This document shows, in pieces, positions 1 to 8,582 of a stretch of DNA of 64,000 nucleotides; position 1 is the stretch's first letter; each line of letters opens with the position of its first letter. The DNA is taken from assembly GCA_947364235.1 (NCBI GenBank), contig CANARY010000001.1:1-64000 (forward strand). The letters are read 5' to 3'. Origin of the DNA: an uncultured Candidatus Melainabacteria bacterium (GTDB lineage: Bacteria > Cyanobacteriota > Vampirovibrionia > Gastranaerophilales > Gastranaerophilaceae). A model generated the notes under the pieces. The model ran no database searches. It had not been told where the DNA came from and saw only the letters and a program-made list of their open reading frames with translations. Made by a program: the position numbers and the translations under genes.

Positions 1-2
1 AA

Positions 3-653
3 ACAATAAAAATGATTGATATGTGGCTGAATTTCAAAAACTCCCAAACCTGCCCAAATGCACCAAACAAAATAATCGCCGAGGTTTTAGAAGATAGAAA
101 ACGCCAAAACATAAACCCTGACACTCTTGACGATTTAATGCTTGCGACTGAAGTTAAAACAATTCAGCGAAACGGAGTCAGGTTCTTGGGTTGTGATTAT
201 TTTGACGAACGGCTTTACGGTTTCAAAAGCAAAGTGCTAATCAAATACAACCTCTTTGACCTTACAAAAATCAAAGTTTTCACCCCGAAAGGCGAATTTT
301 TATGCACCGCTGAGCGTGTAACCGAAACCCACCCGATGGCGAAATTATTGGGCGATGTCAAAGACTACGAGGACTACAAACAAAAAATTGTTCGGCAAAA
401 ACAACTCAAAAAGAAAACCGTAAACGCAGTTAAAAACTACTTTTCGACCGAAGAAATAAAATATCTTGAAACTAAAATGGACGAAGTTATTTCACCATCC
501 GTTCAAACTGTGTTCAAAGAGTGTTCAAATGCTGTTCAAACTGTTTTTAGAAACAATTCACAAAAATATGAATACTTAATCAAACACGATCCAAATAACC
601 CTTGGATTGCAGAATTTAAACAAACAAAGGAGTACAGACTACTTTATGAATAG
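3..653 (+). CDS. Mu-like transposase (MuA), C-terminal part, cut by window start
   Basis: The reading frame is open to the first base of the window, so this is the 3' part of a longer gene. The first Met at 12 is probably internal. The visible stretch around VRFLGCDYFDERLYGF, followed by KVLIKYNLFDLTKIKVF, looks like the C-terminal beta-barrel domain of Mu/retroviral-type transposases. A basic tail follows that in Mu contacts the MuB ATPase. The catalytic DDE core would lie upstream and cannot be seen. The MuB-like gene 68 bases downstream supports the call. The tail encodes VQTVF twice, produced by GTTCAAA repeats near 486-541. Confidence 0.7.
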   Translation, partial: TIKMIDMWLNFKNSQTCPNAPNKIIAEVLEDRKRQNINPDTLDDLMLATEVKTIQRNGVRFLGCDYFDERLYGFKSKVLIKYNLFDLTKIKVFTPKGEFLCTAERVTETHPMAKLLGDVKDYEDYKQKIVRQKQLKKKTVNAVKNYFSTEEIKYLETKMDEVISPSVQTVFKECSNAVQTVFRNNSQKYEYLIKHDPNNPWIAEFKQTKEYRLLYE

Positions 654-654
654 C

Positions 655-708
655 GGCTTGCGAGCAGAGGGCTGAAGCGTGAGCGTACCCGTTTAGCGCG
701 AGCAAGCC
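655..708. repeat. GC-rich intercistronic hairpin
   Basis: GGCTTGC at 655-661 pairs with GCAAGCC at 702-708. The 40 bases between are much richer in G+C than the surrounding genes. It sits between the MuA-like stop and the MuB-like start. It could modulate expression of the second gene, or be a scar of an inserted sequence. Confidence 0.5.
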
Positions 709-721
709 AAGAAAGGATAAT

Positions 722-1402
722 ATGAACAAAGTGTTTATAAAGACAAATAATGTCAAAAATTTTATCGGACTTGTGGAAAATCTGGTCAATAAACCCAAAA
801 ACATCCCCAAAATGGGACTTGTGTATGGCGAACCGGGACTTGGTAAAACGCAAACTGCCTTGTGGCTTGCGTGCAAGTATGATGGGATTTACCTTCGAGC
901 CTCAAACCTTATGACAGGCAGATGGCTTCTTGAGGGGTTAATAAAAGAAATGGACGAACTGCCGAGATACTTGACTTCAGACAATTTCAATCTTGTGGTG
1001 AAAAAACTCAAAGCTAGCCCAAAAGTGATTTTTATTGACGAAATTGACTACCTCATGAACAATTTTAAGACTGTTGAAATCCTGAGAGATCTGCATGACG
1101 AGAGCGACTGCCCGATTATTATGATTGGAATGGGTTTGGCGCACAGAAAACTTGAACGATACAAACACCTTTACGACAGATTTTCAGAGATTTTGAAGTT
1201 TGAAACCTTTGGAGTCAGCGACATTGCTCAGATTGTTAATAAACTTTCACAAGTGCCAATTTCCGCCGATGCGATTGAATATATCCACCAAAAACACAAC
1301 CGTTTTAGACAAATTGTCCAGTTGATAAACAAGCTCGAAACTCTGGCAAAAGAAAATAATCTGACTGAAATGAATATGGAGGTGATTAGACAAATCATAT
1401 GA
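722..1402 (+). CDS. MuB-like AAA+ ATPase (transposition target-selection protein)
   Basis: This 226-residue protein has a P-loop GEPGLGKTQ near residues 38-46 and a Walker B VIFIDEID near 100-107. A sensor-like stretch PIIMIGMG follows. Size and motif layout fit the MuB/TnsC group of AAA+ ATPases, which bind target DNA and stimulate the transposase. The position just downstream of a MuA-like C-terminus is the Mu gene order A-B. The start has GAAAGGATAAT upstream. The stop overlaps the next start (ATGA-type, 4 bases), so the two are translationally coupled. MuB-like function is inferred from context; the motifs alone only prove an AAA+ ATPase. Confidence 0.72.
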   Translation: MNKVFIKTNNVKNFIGLVENLVNKPKNIPKMGLVYGEPGLGKTQTALWLACKYDGIYLRASNLMTGRWLLEGLIKEMDELPRYLTSDNFNLVVKKLKASPKVIFIDEIDYLMNNFKTVEILRDLHDESDCPIIMIGMGLAHRKLERYKHLYDRFSEILKFETFGVSDIAQIVNKLSQVPISADAIEYIHQKHNRFRQIVQLINKLETLAKENNLTEMNMEVIRQII

Positions 1403-1959
1403 ATATTGAAAAATTAGCAAAGTATTTAAAAGAATTTACCCTTGATGAAATCGAAATTATAGCAGAATACGACGTTGGGTCGGAACTTGAAAAACTTATT
1501 GCGGATGGCAAGTTATCGCTTGAAAACGGGATTTACAAATACCAAGACTTTGAAAACAAGATCGAATTTGCTGTATTTACAAGCTCTGAAGCCGAAAACA
1601 AAAACATAACTTTGAAATCTGTCTCGGAAATCTTTATGAAAGATTATGTGGCGAATTTTTGCAAACCCAATACAATAAAGACTTACACGGCGATTTTGAG
1701 AACAAATGTAATCCCGATTTTGGGGAACAAAAAGTCCGAGAGATTTGCACCGAGGACATTAAAAGGTTTTACACGATTTGCAAACGGCGTGGAATGGGTG
1801 AAAGACGATTAAAAAAATTCACTAGCACTTTTGAACCAGATTTTAAAATACTGTAAACGAGAAAAGCTCGCAAAAACTGACTGCGACTTTCAGGTGCGGC
1901 GACTTACGGACAAAAATAAATTTAGTATTAACAGAATAATCTTTGAGGAGAATATATAA
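1399..1959 (+). pseudogene. Integrase core-binding-domain-like gene with two frame breaks
   Basis: No single frame covers this gene, but three segments join into one sensible protein. Frame 1 runs from 1399 to about 1730 and ends in NTIKTYTAILRTNVIPILGN. The next frame carries VREICTEDIKRFYTICKRRG to about 1812. Frame 1 then resumes with LNQILKYCKREKLAKTDCDF and stops at 1957-1959, directly before the next ATG. The joined protein resembles the SAM-like DNA-binding domain of phage tyrosine recombinases, with no catalytic domain. The breaks fall at an A5 run near 1731 and an A7 run near 1811, and they compensate (one base lost, one gained). This may be true decay or homopolymer sequencing error. 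Confidence 0.65.
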
Positions 1960-2367
1960 ATGGCAAAATTAAATAAATTAAAACAGGCTCAAAAGCTTTA
2001 TGTACAAGAAAATAAGGCACTTGGCGAGATTGGAATGGAACTTGATTTGTCGCGTAGGACGTTGTTTTATTGGAAAAAGCAATACGACTGGGATAAGCGG
2101 AAGTTTGAATACGAGCACGAAAAAGACGCGTTCAGCCAAGAATTGCTTGAACTGGCAAGAAAAATGATGCGGAAACTGAAGAACGATTTGGATAAAAACT
2201 CGCACACAAACCAATCTGAAATTTATTCATTCATGAACGTCCTAAAAAATATCCCTTTGCTCAAAGAATACGAAGCATCCATTTCCCAATCAAAACCAAA
2301 ACAACAAAACTTCCTCACCTCCGAACAAGTCCGCGAAATCGAACGCGAAGTTTTGGGAATAGAGTAA
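1960..2367 (+). CDS. Phage HTH protein, terminase small-subunit-like
   Basis: This 135-residue protein starts with a helix-turn-helix (residues 8-40) of the form QKLYVQENKALGEIGMELDL then SRRTLFYWKKQYDWDKRK. That is the DNA-binding head typical of Mu-like phage terminase small subunits (DUF1804/gp27-like). A long charged helical region follows. GAGGAG lies 7 bases before the ATG. The start abuts the stop of the frame-broken gene upstream. No large terminase or capsid genes follow, so the Mu-like element is truncated here. Confidence 0.6.
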   Translation: MAKLNKLKQAQKLYVQENKALGEIGMELDLSRRTLFYWKKQYDWDKRKFEYEHEKDAFSQELLELARKMMRKLKNDLDKNSHTNQSEIYSFMNVLKNIPLLKEYEASISQSKPKQQNFLTSEQVREIEREVLGIE

Positions 2368-2374
2368 TACGACA

Positions 2375-2405
2375 CTCTTTTTTATGCTATTATCATAAAA
2401 AAGAG
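2375..2405. promoter_or_regulatory. Perfect 12-bp inverted repeat overlapping a ribosome-binding site
   Basis: CTCTTTTTTATG (2375-2386) and CATAAAAAAGAG (2394-2405) are exact complements around a 7-base loop. The right arm contains AAGAG of the Shine-Dalgarno for the gene at 2413. It may act as a weak terminator, or as a structure hiding that ribosome-binding site. Confidence 0.55.
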
Positions 2406-2412
2406 GTTTGTC

Positions 2413-3243
2413 ATGAATATTCATAGAAAAATGTGTATTAGTTTAAGTGTAATATTTTTTCTTTCCATAATTGTGTTTTATATTGTTCGTTCAGCACATC
2501 CTACGATATCCAATATTTTAATTGCTATTCTGACCGGTGCTTTTTTGGCAATTTATACTGCATTCGTTAATTATTTGCATGAACGCGAAGAATTTTTCAA
2601 TAATTTATTTTTTACAGGAATTTTTGTAGATTTAAATTTTGAACAGATAAAACAACTAATTGCTAATCTTAACGGAAACTCTAACTTAAAGTATGCAACA
2701 AAAGCTGTTGAAAATTACGCAAATACAATTAGCAATATAATTATGAATGTCAATTTTGCGCGATATTCACCTTTCTTGAAAAACTCAAAAGAAGCAAAAA
2801 TGGTTGAGCAAATTCAATCCATATATAATTTAGTACAAAAATCAATTATAATAGCATCAAGCTATATGGAATGTTCCAGTTTGAAAGCTGAAATGTTGGC
2901 ATTAAAAATACATTCTAAAATCCATCCTTGTACTTCTTGCAATATTCCCGTGGGGCAGAGACCTATTGCATCACAGTGTAGTGCTTATATCGAATACGAA
3001 AAAAACGTCAAGGAATTAGATGAGCAATTTAAACAACAAAATAATGTAACAGTAAATTGGATAAATGCCATATTTCAAAATACAACAAATTTGCAAGCTG
3101 AATATCTTGATATTATGAAATGCTTGCATTGCAAAACCAAAAATAAAACGAAATGGGAAGAAACAATAAAAGCAAATAAAGAACATGTTGCTAAATCAAT
3201 GCAAAGTTACGTCGAAAATTCTATTAACAGACAAGAATATTAA
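2413..3243 (+). CDS. Hypothetical membrane protein
   Basis: I do not recognise this 276-residue protein. Two hydrophobic segments (about residues 7-27 and 33-54) are followed by a long soluble, helix-rich region. Four Cys cluster in the middle (CTSC near residue 176, plus single Cys nearby) and a CLHC motif lies near 237. The layout suggests a membrane-anchored cytoplasmic helical protein. RBS AAGAGG is 7 bases upstream. It stands alone between the Mu-like remnant and the minus-strand genes, so it may be cargo of the mobile element. Confidence 0.55.
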   Translation: MNIHRKMCISLSVIFFLSIIVFYIVRSAHPTISNILIAILTGAFLAIYTAFVNYLHEREEFFNNLFFTGIFVDLNFEQIKQLIANLNGNSNLKYATKAVENYANTISNIIMNVNFARYSPFLKNSKEAKMVEQIQSIYNLVQKSIIIASSYMECSSLKAEMLALKIHSKIHPCTSCNIPVGQRPIASQCSAYIEYEKNVKELDEQFKQQNNVTVNWINAIFQNTTNLQAEYLDIMKCLHCKTKNKTKWEETIKANKEHVAKSMQSYVENSINRQEY

Positions 3244-3302
3244 TGAGATGTCAAAATTTAAAATTTATAGGAGGAGTTTCTTCTAAAGTTTCTTTGGTGA
3301 GT

Positions 3303-3509
3303 TTATTTTTCAGAATCATTAACTTCCTCCATTGGCACAATTTCATCAAGTTCAATATGGTAACGCTTCCCTTTTGAATCAACGCAGGTTGCAAACCAAA
3401 TGCTCCCATCTGCGAATTCGTTTTTCCAAGTTTTAATTAGCAATCCAATTTCATTTGTTTGACGGTTTAAAATCTTTGTTCCAAATAATAAGTCTAGTTT
3501 TTCAGTCAT
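3303..3509 (-). CDS. Small hypothetical protein
   Basis: 68 residues with a strong AAAGGAGC ribosome-binding site before the ATG. Alternating hydrophobic and charged residues (TKILNRQTNEIGLLIKTWKN) suggest a small beta-barrel fold such as a Tudor- or SH3-like domain. No family is recognised. It lies about 140 bases downstream of another small minus-strand gene. Both may be late cargo of the defence region. Confidence 0.5.
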   Translation of the reverse strand: MTEKLDLLFGTKILNRQTNEIGLLIKTWKNEFADGSIWFATCVDSKGKRYHIELDEIVPMEEVNDSEK

Positions 3510-3649
3510 ATTATGCTCCTTTCAAGCTATACAATTTATTACTCTTTTGGCAAGAAACATCAACTGTATGCACTTCAAATCGAAACATTGCGACACAAAT
3601 ATTTTTTGAACACCTTTTGAACGGTATTTGAATATAATTTAAACGCCGC

Positions 3650-3871
3650 TTAATTCTCAAGTTCTTCTTCGTGGTCAATAAAGAACGCATTTAATAAATC
3701 CACATCACATCTCAAATGCTTTACAATCGGTGCAAGATTGTAACATTCTTCTATCTCCGGTTGGCTTGCAACAAAGTAATCTATAACAACAACCGTGTTA
3801 TAAACATTTTCTGCCCATTTGCTCAACTGCTTAAATTCTTTTTGCGTAATATTTAATCCGACTTTTTCCAT
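3650..3871 (-). CDS. Small hypothetical helical protein
   Basis: 73 residues, acidic, predicted mostly helical, with AAGGAGGTCG six bases upstream of the ATG. No recognised domain. It is read in the same direction as the restriction operon whose last gene ends at 3933, so it may be a separately initiated distal gene of that transcript. Confidence 0.5.
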   Translation of the reverse strand: MEKVGLNITQKEFKQLSKWAENVYNTVVVIDYFVASQPEIEECYNLAPIVKHLRCDVDLLNAFFIDHEEELEN

Positions 3872-3932
3872 CTACGACCTCCTTTTATTTTCAGGTGTCG
3901 TATTCATCACTCAAAGTCAGATTAAAATCAAG

Positions 3933-4715
3933 TTATATATGCCCTAATTTATCGTATTTTTTTTGAAGATAAGAGATCAGCTTTTTAGAGCTATCTTTTA
4001 AATCATAAATGTGTTGAAAATGTTTTTTATAAAAATATGGAGATTCAAGTATATATAAATTTTCTTTGTTTAAAAAGAACCCTCCATAGTATTTTATATA
4101 GTCCAAAGGAATATTTTTTTCATTTATAAAAACTAGAATAAAATATCCTGCCATTGATAAACAATAGGTCGCATGCTTCGCTTTAATTTTTGATAAATAT
4201 ACTATGTCATTATTTTCTAAACCTTTTGGATATTTAAAAATTAAAACTTTAAAGTTCGTATCATTATCTATTTTATTTTGCATTATATTTAGTGCGATAT
4301 CTTCATATGGACCTAAATTGATATTAGAAAATTCTTCAGTTTTTGAAATAGATGCTCTCCACAATACAGAAATAAAAAAGTTTCTAAAAAGAGTATAGTC
4401 AAAATCTTTTTCCGTTAGATGATATAAGATATTTTGATTGTATTTATATTCAGCAAAATTATAAATATCCTTTAAAAGAATTCTATATGCTTCATAATCA
4501 AATTCCCCTAATATATTATTATCACACTCAGCACATAGAATATTTTTATCATATGTTCCTGTTTTGCATTGTTTCCAATTTCCTGTTTTAGTGTTTATTG
4601 CAGCAAATGTTTCGTTTTCATAATTTAAATAAAAATGTCTAGGAATAATATGTGCTCTAATTAATTCTTTTTCTTGTCCACAAAATTTACATGTCCCTAT
4701 ATTTTGCTTCTTCAT
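3933..4715 (-). CDS. HNH-type endonuclease-like protein, tail of the type I R-M operon
   Basis: 260 residues. The N-terminus has CKFCGQEKELIRAHIIPRHF and then ILCAECDNNILGEFDYEA. This is a CxxC ... H ... CxxC zinc site with the AHIIP motif of HNH/beta-beta-alpha-metal nucleases (residues 10-75). The remaining two thirds match no family I know. It follows the YaaC-like gene by 10 bases and is the last gene of a six-gene run that begins with hsdR, so it is probably co-transcribed with the restriction system. Cleavage of nucleic acid is inferred from the motif. Confidence 0.68.
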   Translation of the reverse strand: MKKQNIGTCKFCGQEKELIRAHIIPRHFYLNYENETFAAINTKTGNWKQCKTGTYDKNILCAECDNNILGEFDYEAYRILLKDIYNFAEYKYNQNILYHLTEKDFDYTLFRNFFISVLWRASISKTEEFSNINLGPYEDIALNIMQNKIDNDTNFKVLIFKYPKGLENNDIVYLSKIKAKHATYCLSMAGYFILVFINEKNIPLDYIKYYGGFFLNKENLYILESPYFYKKHFQHIYDLKDSSKKLISYLQKKYDKLGHI

Positions 4716-4725
4716 ATAATAAACC

Positions 4726-5796
4726 CTAACTTCTTATCATTGGAGGCATAATTTCTTTACCTGTTATTTCTGCACTTATTTCATCTATAAATTGGTAAGG
4801 TGCAAGTTTAATAAATTCTGATACAACCCACCCCATTTGACTATCAAGAATATGTTGTAATCTTTCTGGAGGATACCTTGATAATTCACTTAATCGGTGC
4901 ATTATGGCAAATGTAATTGTAGGTGAATACATATTGATTATTTTTTCCGACTCAACATTCCTTTTTAAATACCACAAGCGCTGATTGCCAGCTATATAAA
5001 ATAAATTCTCACGATACCTTCGATGTTTTGCCGAAATTCTTTGACATTGTTTAGCGATATCTTCCCCATTTTTAAAGTTAATTCTATTTTTAGTTCTTAA
5101 TATGAGTTTGCTTGCGGAGGTTTCTGCAGTATTTTTTTCAAAGGTACTAGGTATCTTTTTAAGAAATGTCTGATTATCATATCTTTTATTTAGTGTAATA
5201 TTAAGCCAACCCTCATTACCATGAGAATCTTTTTTATGCATATAACAACTTTTTTCTATAGGAATAAATAATTCAGTAGAGCTTCTATATGAAAGATTAT
5301 ATGCTCTTTGCACATAAGGTAAATTATATAAAAGATTTTTTATTGTGAATTGTTCTCTTGTTTCTCTTTCACCAAAATATATGGACATTGAAGGTAATAT
5401 TCCACTTCCTTTAACCTTTATGTATTCATTTGATAAATATGCATCACCTTCATATAACCCAGATAATCCATGATGTTCATTTTCTGGTAATTTATGTTTA
5501 CAAATTAATAATGTTTTTGCTGCGTTTAATATTGAATAATAAGCTAGCAATGGTCTTGAGAGAATTGATAGGCATTCAATTCCATTATAAAATTCCCTTG
5601 ATTGGTTCCAACAGGATAGCGCGTATTCTTTATCTTTTTGATTGAGACCGAACAATTTTGCATAACGTTTTATATACAATTCAACATAAGCAAAATAATC
5701 ATCTGTAATTACAGTTTTTGCACCCCAATCGGGATTATATATTGTTTTGTGAAGTCCTATTTCTTTACTCTTTACTTTTATACTTTTTGTTGTCAT
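4726..5796 (-). CDS. YaaC-like protein
   Basis: 356 residues resembling the YaaC family. A central helical region carries RPLLAYYSILNAAKTLLICK. The C-terminal part has LSRYPPERLQHIL and the family-like end with ITGKEIMPPMI. The biochemical role of YaaC proteins is not established. The gene sits 12 bases after hsdS and 10 bases before the HNH gene. That placement argues for an accessory role in defence rather than the housekeeping context known from Bacillus. Confidence 0.6.
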   Translation of the reverse strand: MTTKSIKVKSKEIGLHKTIYNPDWGAKTVITDDYFAYVELYIKRYAKLFGLNQKDKEYALSCWNQSREFYNGIECLSILSRPLLAYYSILNAAKTLLICKHKLPENEHHGLSGLYEGDAYLSNEYIKVKGSGILPSMSIYFGERETREQFTIKNLLYNLPYVQRAYNLSYRSSTELFIPIEKSCYMHKKDSHGNEGWLNITLNKRYDNQTFLKKIPSTFEKNTAETSASKLILRTKNRINFKNGEDIAKQCQRISAKHRRYRENLFYIAGNQRLWYLKRNVESEKIINMYSPTITFAIMHRLSELSRYPPERLQHILDSQMGWVVSEFIKLAPYQFIDEISAEITGKEIMPPMIRS

Positions 5797-5808
5797 ATAT
5801 ACCTATTC

Positions 5809-7170
5809 TTATAATTCTACAGGTTTATCATTTGGGTCTTGAGTGACAAGATTGCCAGTGAAAGCTTTATGTAAAACTGATTGAGTTATTTTGTCGGTGT
5901 ATTGTTTTGCTTTTTTATAACTTTCTTCTATCTTATCAAGTTTTTCAAATAATGTATTAACTTGCCTTACAATTTCTTTTTGCTCCTCAATAGGTGGTAA
6001 CGGTATAATTGTTGTTGCAAGTTCTTCTGTATTTATATTATTTATACCAGCAGAAGATTTTGCTTTTGAATAAAATTGTTCTTTTATTGCATCTGTATTT
6101 AACAGAAGTAAAAGGTACTCAGGGTTATTAATTATAGGGCGAATTCTAATCAAATACGATGCAAAAGCATATTCTTGTGATAAATTTTTAACAATGGCAT
6201 TTTTTCCAACAAGTTCTCTACTTCCATTTGATCTCACTAATAATATGTCGTCATTTTTTATTTTATTATTGCTATCAACATCTTTAGTTTGTAAAAATTT
6301 TATATCATTGTATGATAATCCCATATTAACAATATTTGGAATTCTTATTACAGGGATTCCATCATAAGCAGAGTCACTCTTTTCAGATGTACCATATTTG
6401 AAATCATATACTGTTTGGCTTAAATTAATAAAAGTCCAATCCTCAGGAATATTAATATCTAGGTTGCTATTAATTAATTCAAATGTTTTTGGCTTAGGCG
6501 GTCTTTTCTTTCCTGTAAGTTGCGCTATATTGCATTCTTTCAGATAAATAGTTTCTTTTTCTTGTTCCAATTTAAATAAAGTGTTCTCTACTGGCTCCAA
6601 TATTTTATTCTTACACCAGTCTTTTGTTAGTTCTCCCGTGATAGCTTGGTTTAGGATAGATTGGCGAGCTCTTTTTAATATCGTTGGAATTTTTTCAAGT
6701 CTTGAGCTTATTTCATCTATCTTTAGCATAATTGCATCAAGCCTTTTAACAATTCGTTTTTGTTCATTTAATGGAGCTATTTTAATATTGAAATCGGTTA
6801 AATTACCAAGTCTAATATAATTTGTTGCTGAACCATATTGTTTGTCAAGATTATATAAAGACCAATAGCATTTTAAATAATAGTATAAATATTTAGTATT
6901 GATTTTAGAATTATACAATACATAAGTTCTTTGATAAGCATCTAATTTACCTTTATAATACAAAACCATACCAACATTGGCTCCATTTCCAGGTAAAATT
7001 ATTGCTTCATCATCAACGATATATGAATTAATTTTTAATGGTTCTGCGGCACAAGTAAAAAACATATAATTGCCATTTTCCACAGCAGCGTTAGCATCTT
7101 TTCTACCAGTAATAATAATACATACTTTATCAAGAGTCTTTTCTATCCAATTTTGAGGAAGTTCTGCCAT
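5809..7170 (-). CDS. hsdS: Type I restriction-modification specificity subunit HsdS
   Basis: 453 residues with two target-recognition halves. Each ends in a long helix typical of HsdS: LNEQKRIVKRLDAIMLKID near residue 135 and PPIEEQKEIVRQVNTLFEKL near 395. The repeated PL..EQK..IV signature marks the two conserved spacer regions. It recognises the bipartite DNA site for the methylase and nuclease complex. The stop of hsdM overlaps the start by one base. Confidence 0.93.
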   Translation of the reverse strand: MAELPQNWIEKTLDKVCIIITGRKDANAAVENGNYMFFTCAAEPLKINSYIVDDEAIILPGNGANVGMVLYYKGKLDAYQRTYVLYNSKINTKYLYYYLKCYWSLYNLDKQYGSATNYIRLGNLTDFNIKIAPLNEQKRIVKRLDAIMLKIDEISSRLEKIPTILKRARQSILNQAITGELTKDWCKNKILEPVENTLFKLEQEKETIYLKECNIAQLTGKKRPPKPKTFELINSNLDINIPEDWTFINLSQTVYDFKYGTSEKSDSAYDGIPVIRIPNIVNMGLSYNDIKFLQTKDVDSNNKIKNDDILLVRSNGSRELVGKNAIVKNLSQEYAFASYLIRIRPIINNPEYLLLLLNTDAIKEQFYSKAKSSAGINNINTEELATTIIPLPPIEEQKEIVRQVNTLFEKLDKIEESYKKAKQYTDKITQSVLHKAFTGNLVTQDPNDKPVEL

Positions 7171-8582
7171 TATTCTTCCTCTCCATTGTCAATAAGTGCA
7201 AGTATTTCCGTTAATCCATCAGTAATAGCAGAAAGTTCTGATATGGCATCTTCTATTAATTCATTTGGTTCCGGTAAGTCATCTGCATCTTCTAATGAAT
7301 CGTCTTTTATCCAAGAAATATCAAGTTTGTAATTGTTTGATTTTATTTCATTAATATTAAATTTTTTCCATCGATTTTCTTCAGAAGTTTTTTCTGTGCG
7401 TGGGCTTAACCCATTAGGATCCTTGCCATAACAAGCCATAAACTCAGTAAAATGTTCAATAGTCAATGGTCTCTCTTTCTTGGTGATACCAGGAACATTT
7501 GAACGATTGTCATATATCCAAGTGTTCTCAGTTGGTTTACCTTTTTGTAAAAATATAACATTTGCTTTTACACCTTGAGAATATGGCGTGAATGTTCCTC
7601 TTGGAAGCCTTAAAATGGTATGAACATTACAGTCTTGCATAACAATTTTGAATACATCCGCTGCAACATCTTCAAATAAACAATTGTCGGGCAAGACAAC
7701 AGCGGCTCTACCGTTTGGTTTTAAAACATTTACTATATGTTGTAAAAAGTTTAATTGTTTGTTCGTTGTTTCAACTGTGAAATCATCTCTATTTGGTGCT
7801 GAGCCTGCACCTTTTGTTCCAAAAGGTGGATTGCTCAATATACAATTAAATCTTTTTGAATCTGCAGGTTCATAAATTGTATCACCCAATTTGATTTTAG
7901 GTTCAACGCCATGCAAAAACATGTTCATTAAAGCTAATCTGCGAGGACGAGCAACCAAATCCTGACCATAATATGTAGAAGTTTTGATTCGTTTAGCCTC
8001 TTCTCTTTCAAGAACACCTTTTGTAACTTCCATTAGCCATTCATAAGCAACCATAAGAAAACCGCCTGTGCCACAAGCAGGATCACATATTGTAAAATCT
8101 TCTTTTTCCCTTGGTTCAGGTTGCATCACCTGAACAATAGCTTGAATTAAAGGTCTTGGGGTGAAATACTGTCCTGCACCTTTTTTACCTTCGCTTGCCG
8201 ATTTTTCTAACAGTCCTTCAAATGCTGCCCCTTTTACGTCCACATCTAAAGCTGACCAATCTTCTTCGTCGATCATATTTATAAGTTTTTTAAGGTTTAC
8301 AGCTTGTATAAATCTGGAAGCTGCATCTGTAAATATATCACCAAGAATTCCTTTTTCTTTTCGCAAATTTTTCAAAACGTCTGAATAATGATCAAGCAAT
8401 TCTTGACCGGATTTATTTTTAATGCTTCCCCAATTACAAGACTTAGGAATATCAACACCCCGTTCATCAGCCATTTTTAAGAACAGGAGATATGTAAGCT
8501 GTTCGATATAATCACCGTAATCAATTCCATCGTGTTTGAGGATATTGCAAAATCCCCATAATTTATTTACTATGTCCATCAT
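7170..8582 (-). CDS. hsdM: Type I DNA methyltransferase subunit HsdM
   Basis: 470 residues. The SAM-binding motif DPACGTGGF lies near 164 and the catalytic NPPFG (N6-adenine type, motif IV) near 251. The HsdM N-terminal helical domain (WGFCNILKHDGIDYGDYIEQ) comes before them. It modifies adenine within the site chosen by HsdS. The start is one of two adjacent ATGs behind AAGGAAA and lies inside the end of the upstream membrane-protein gene (20-base overlap), so the two are coupled. Confidence 0.95.
   Translation of the reverse strand: MMDIVNKLWGFCNILKHDGIDYGDYIEQLTYLLFLKMADERGVDIPKSCNWGSIKNKSGQELLDHYSDVLKNLRKEKGILGDIFTDAASRFIQAVNLKKLINMIDEEDWSALDVDVKGAAFEGLLEKSASEGKKGAGQYFTPRPLIQAIVQVMQPEPREKEDFTICDPACGTGGFLMVAYEWLMEVTKGVLEREEAKRIKTSTYYGQDLVARPRRLALMNMFLHGVEPKIKLGDTIYEPADSKRFNCILSNPPFGTKGAGSAPNRDDFTVETTNKQLNFLQHIVNVLKPNGRAAVVLPDNCLFEDVAADVFKIVMQDCNVHTILRLPRGTFTPYSQGVKANVIFLQKGKPTENTWIYDNRSNVPGITKKERPLTIEHFTEFMACYGKDPNGLSPRTEKTSEENRWKKFNINEIKSNNYKLDISWIKDDSLEDADDLPEPNELIEDAISELSAITDGLTEILALIDNGEEE

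Noticed and set aside
616-876. Minus-strand ORFs across the MuA/MuB junction
   Set aside because: They run antisense through the GC-rich hairpin and the MuB-like start, with no signals of their own.
1399-1812. 137-codon ORF as a complete gene
   Set aside because: Its last 27 codons make no sense compared with the shifted frame, which continues the integrase-like domain.
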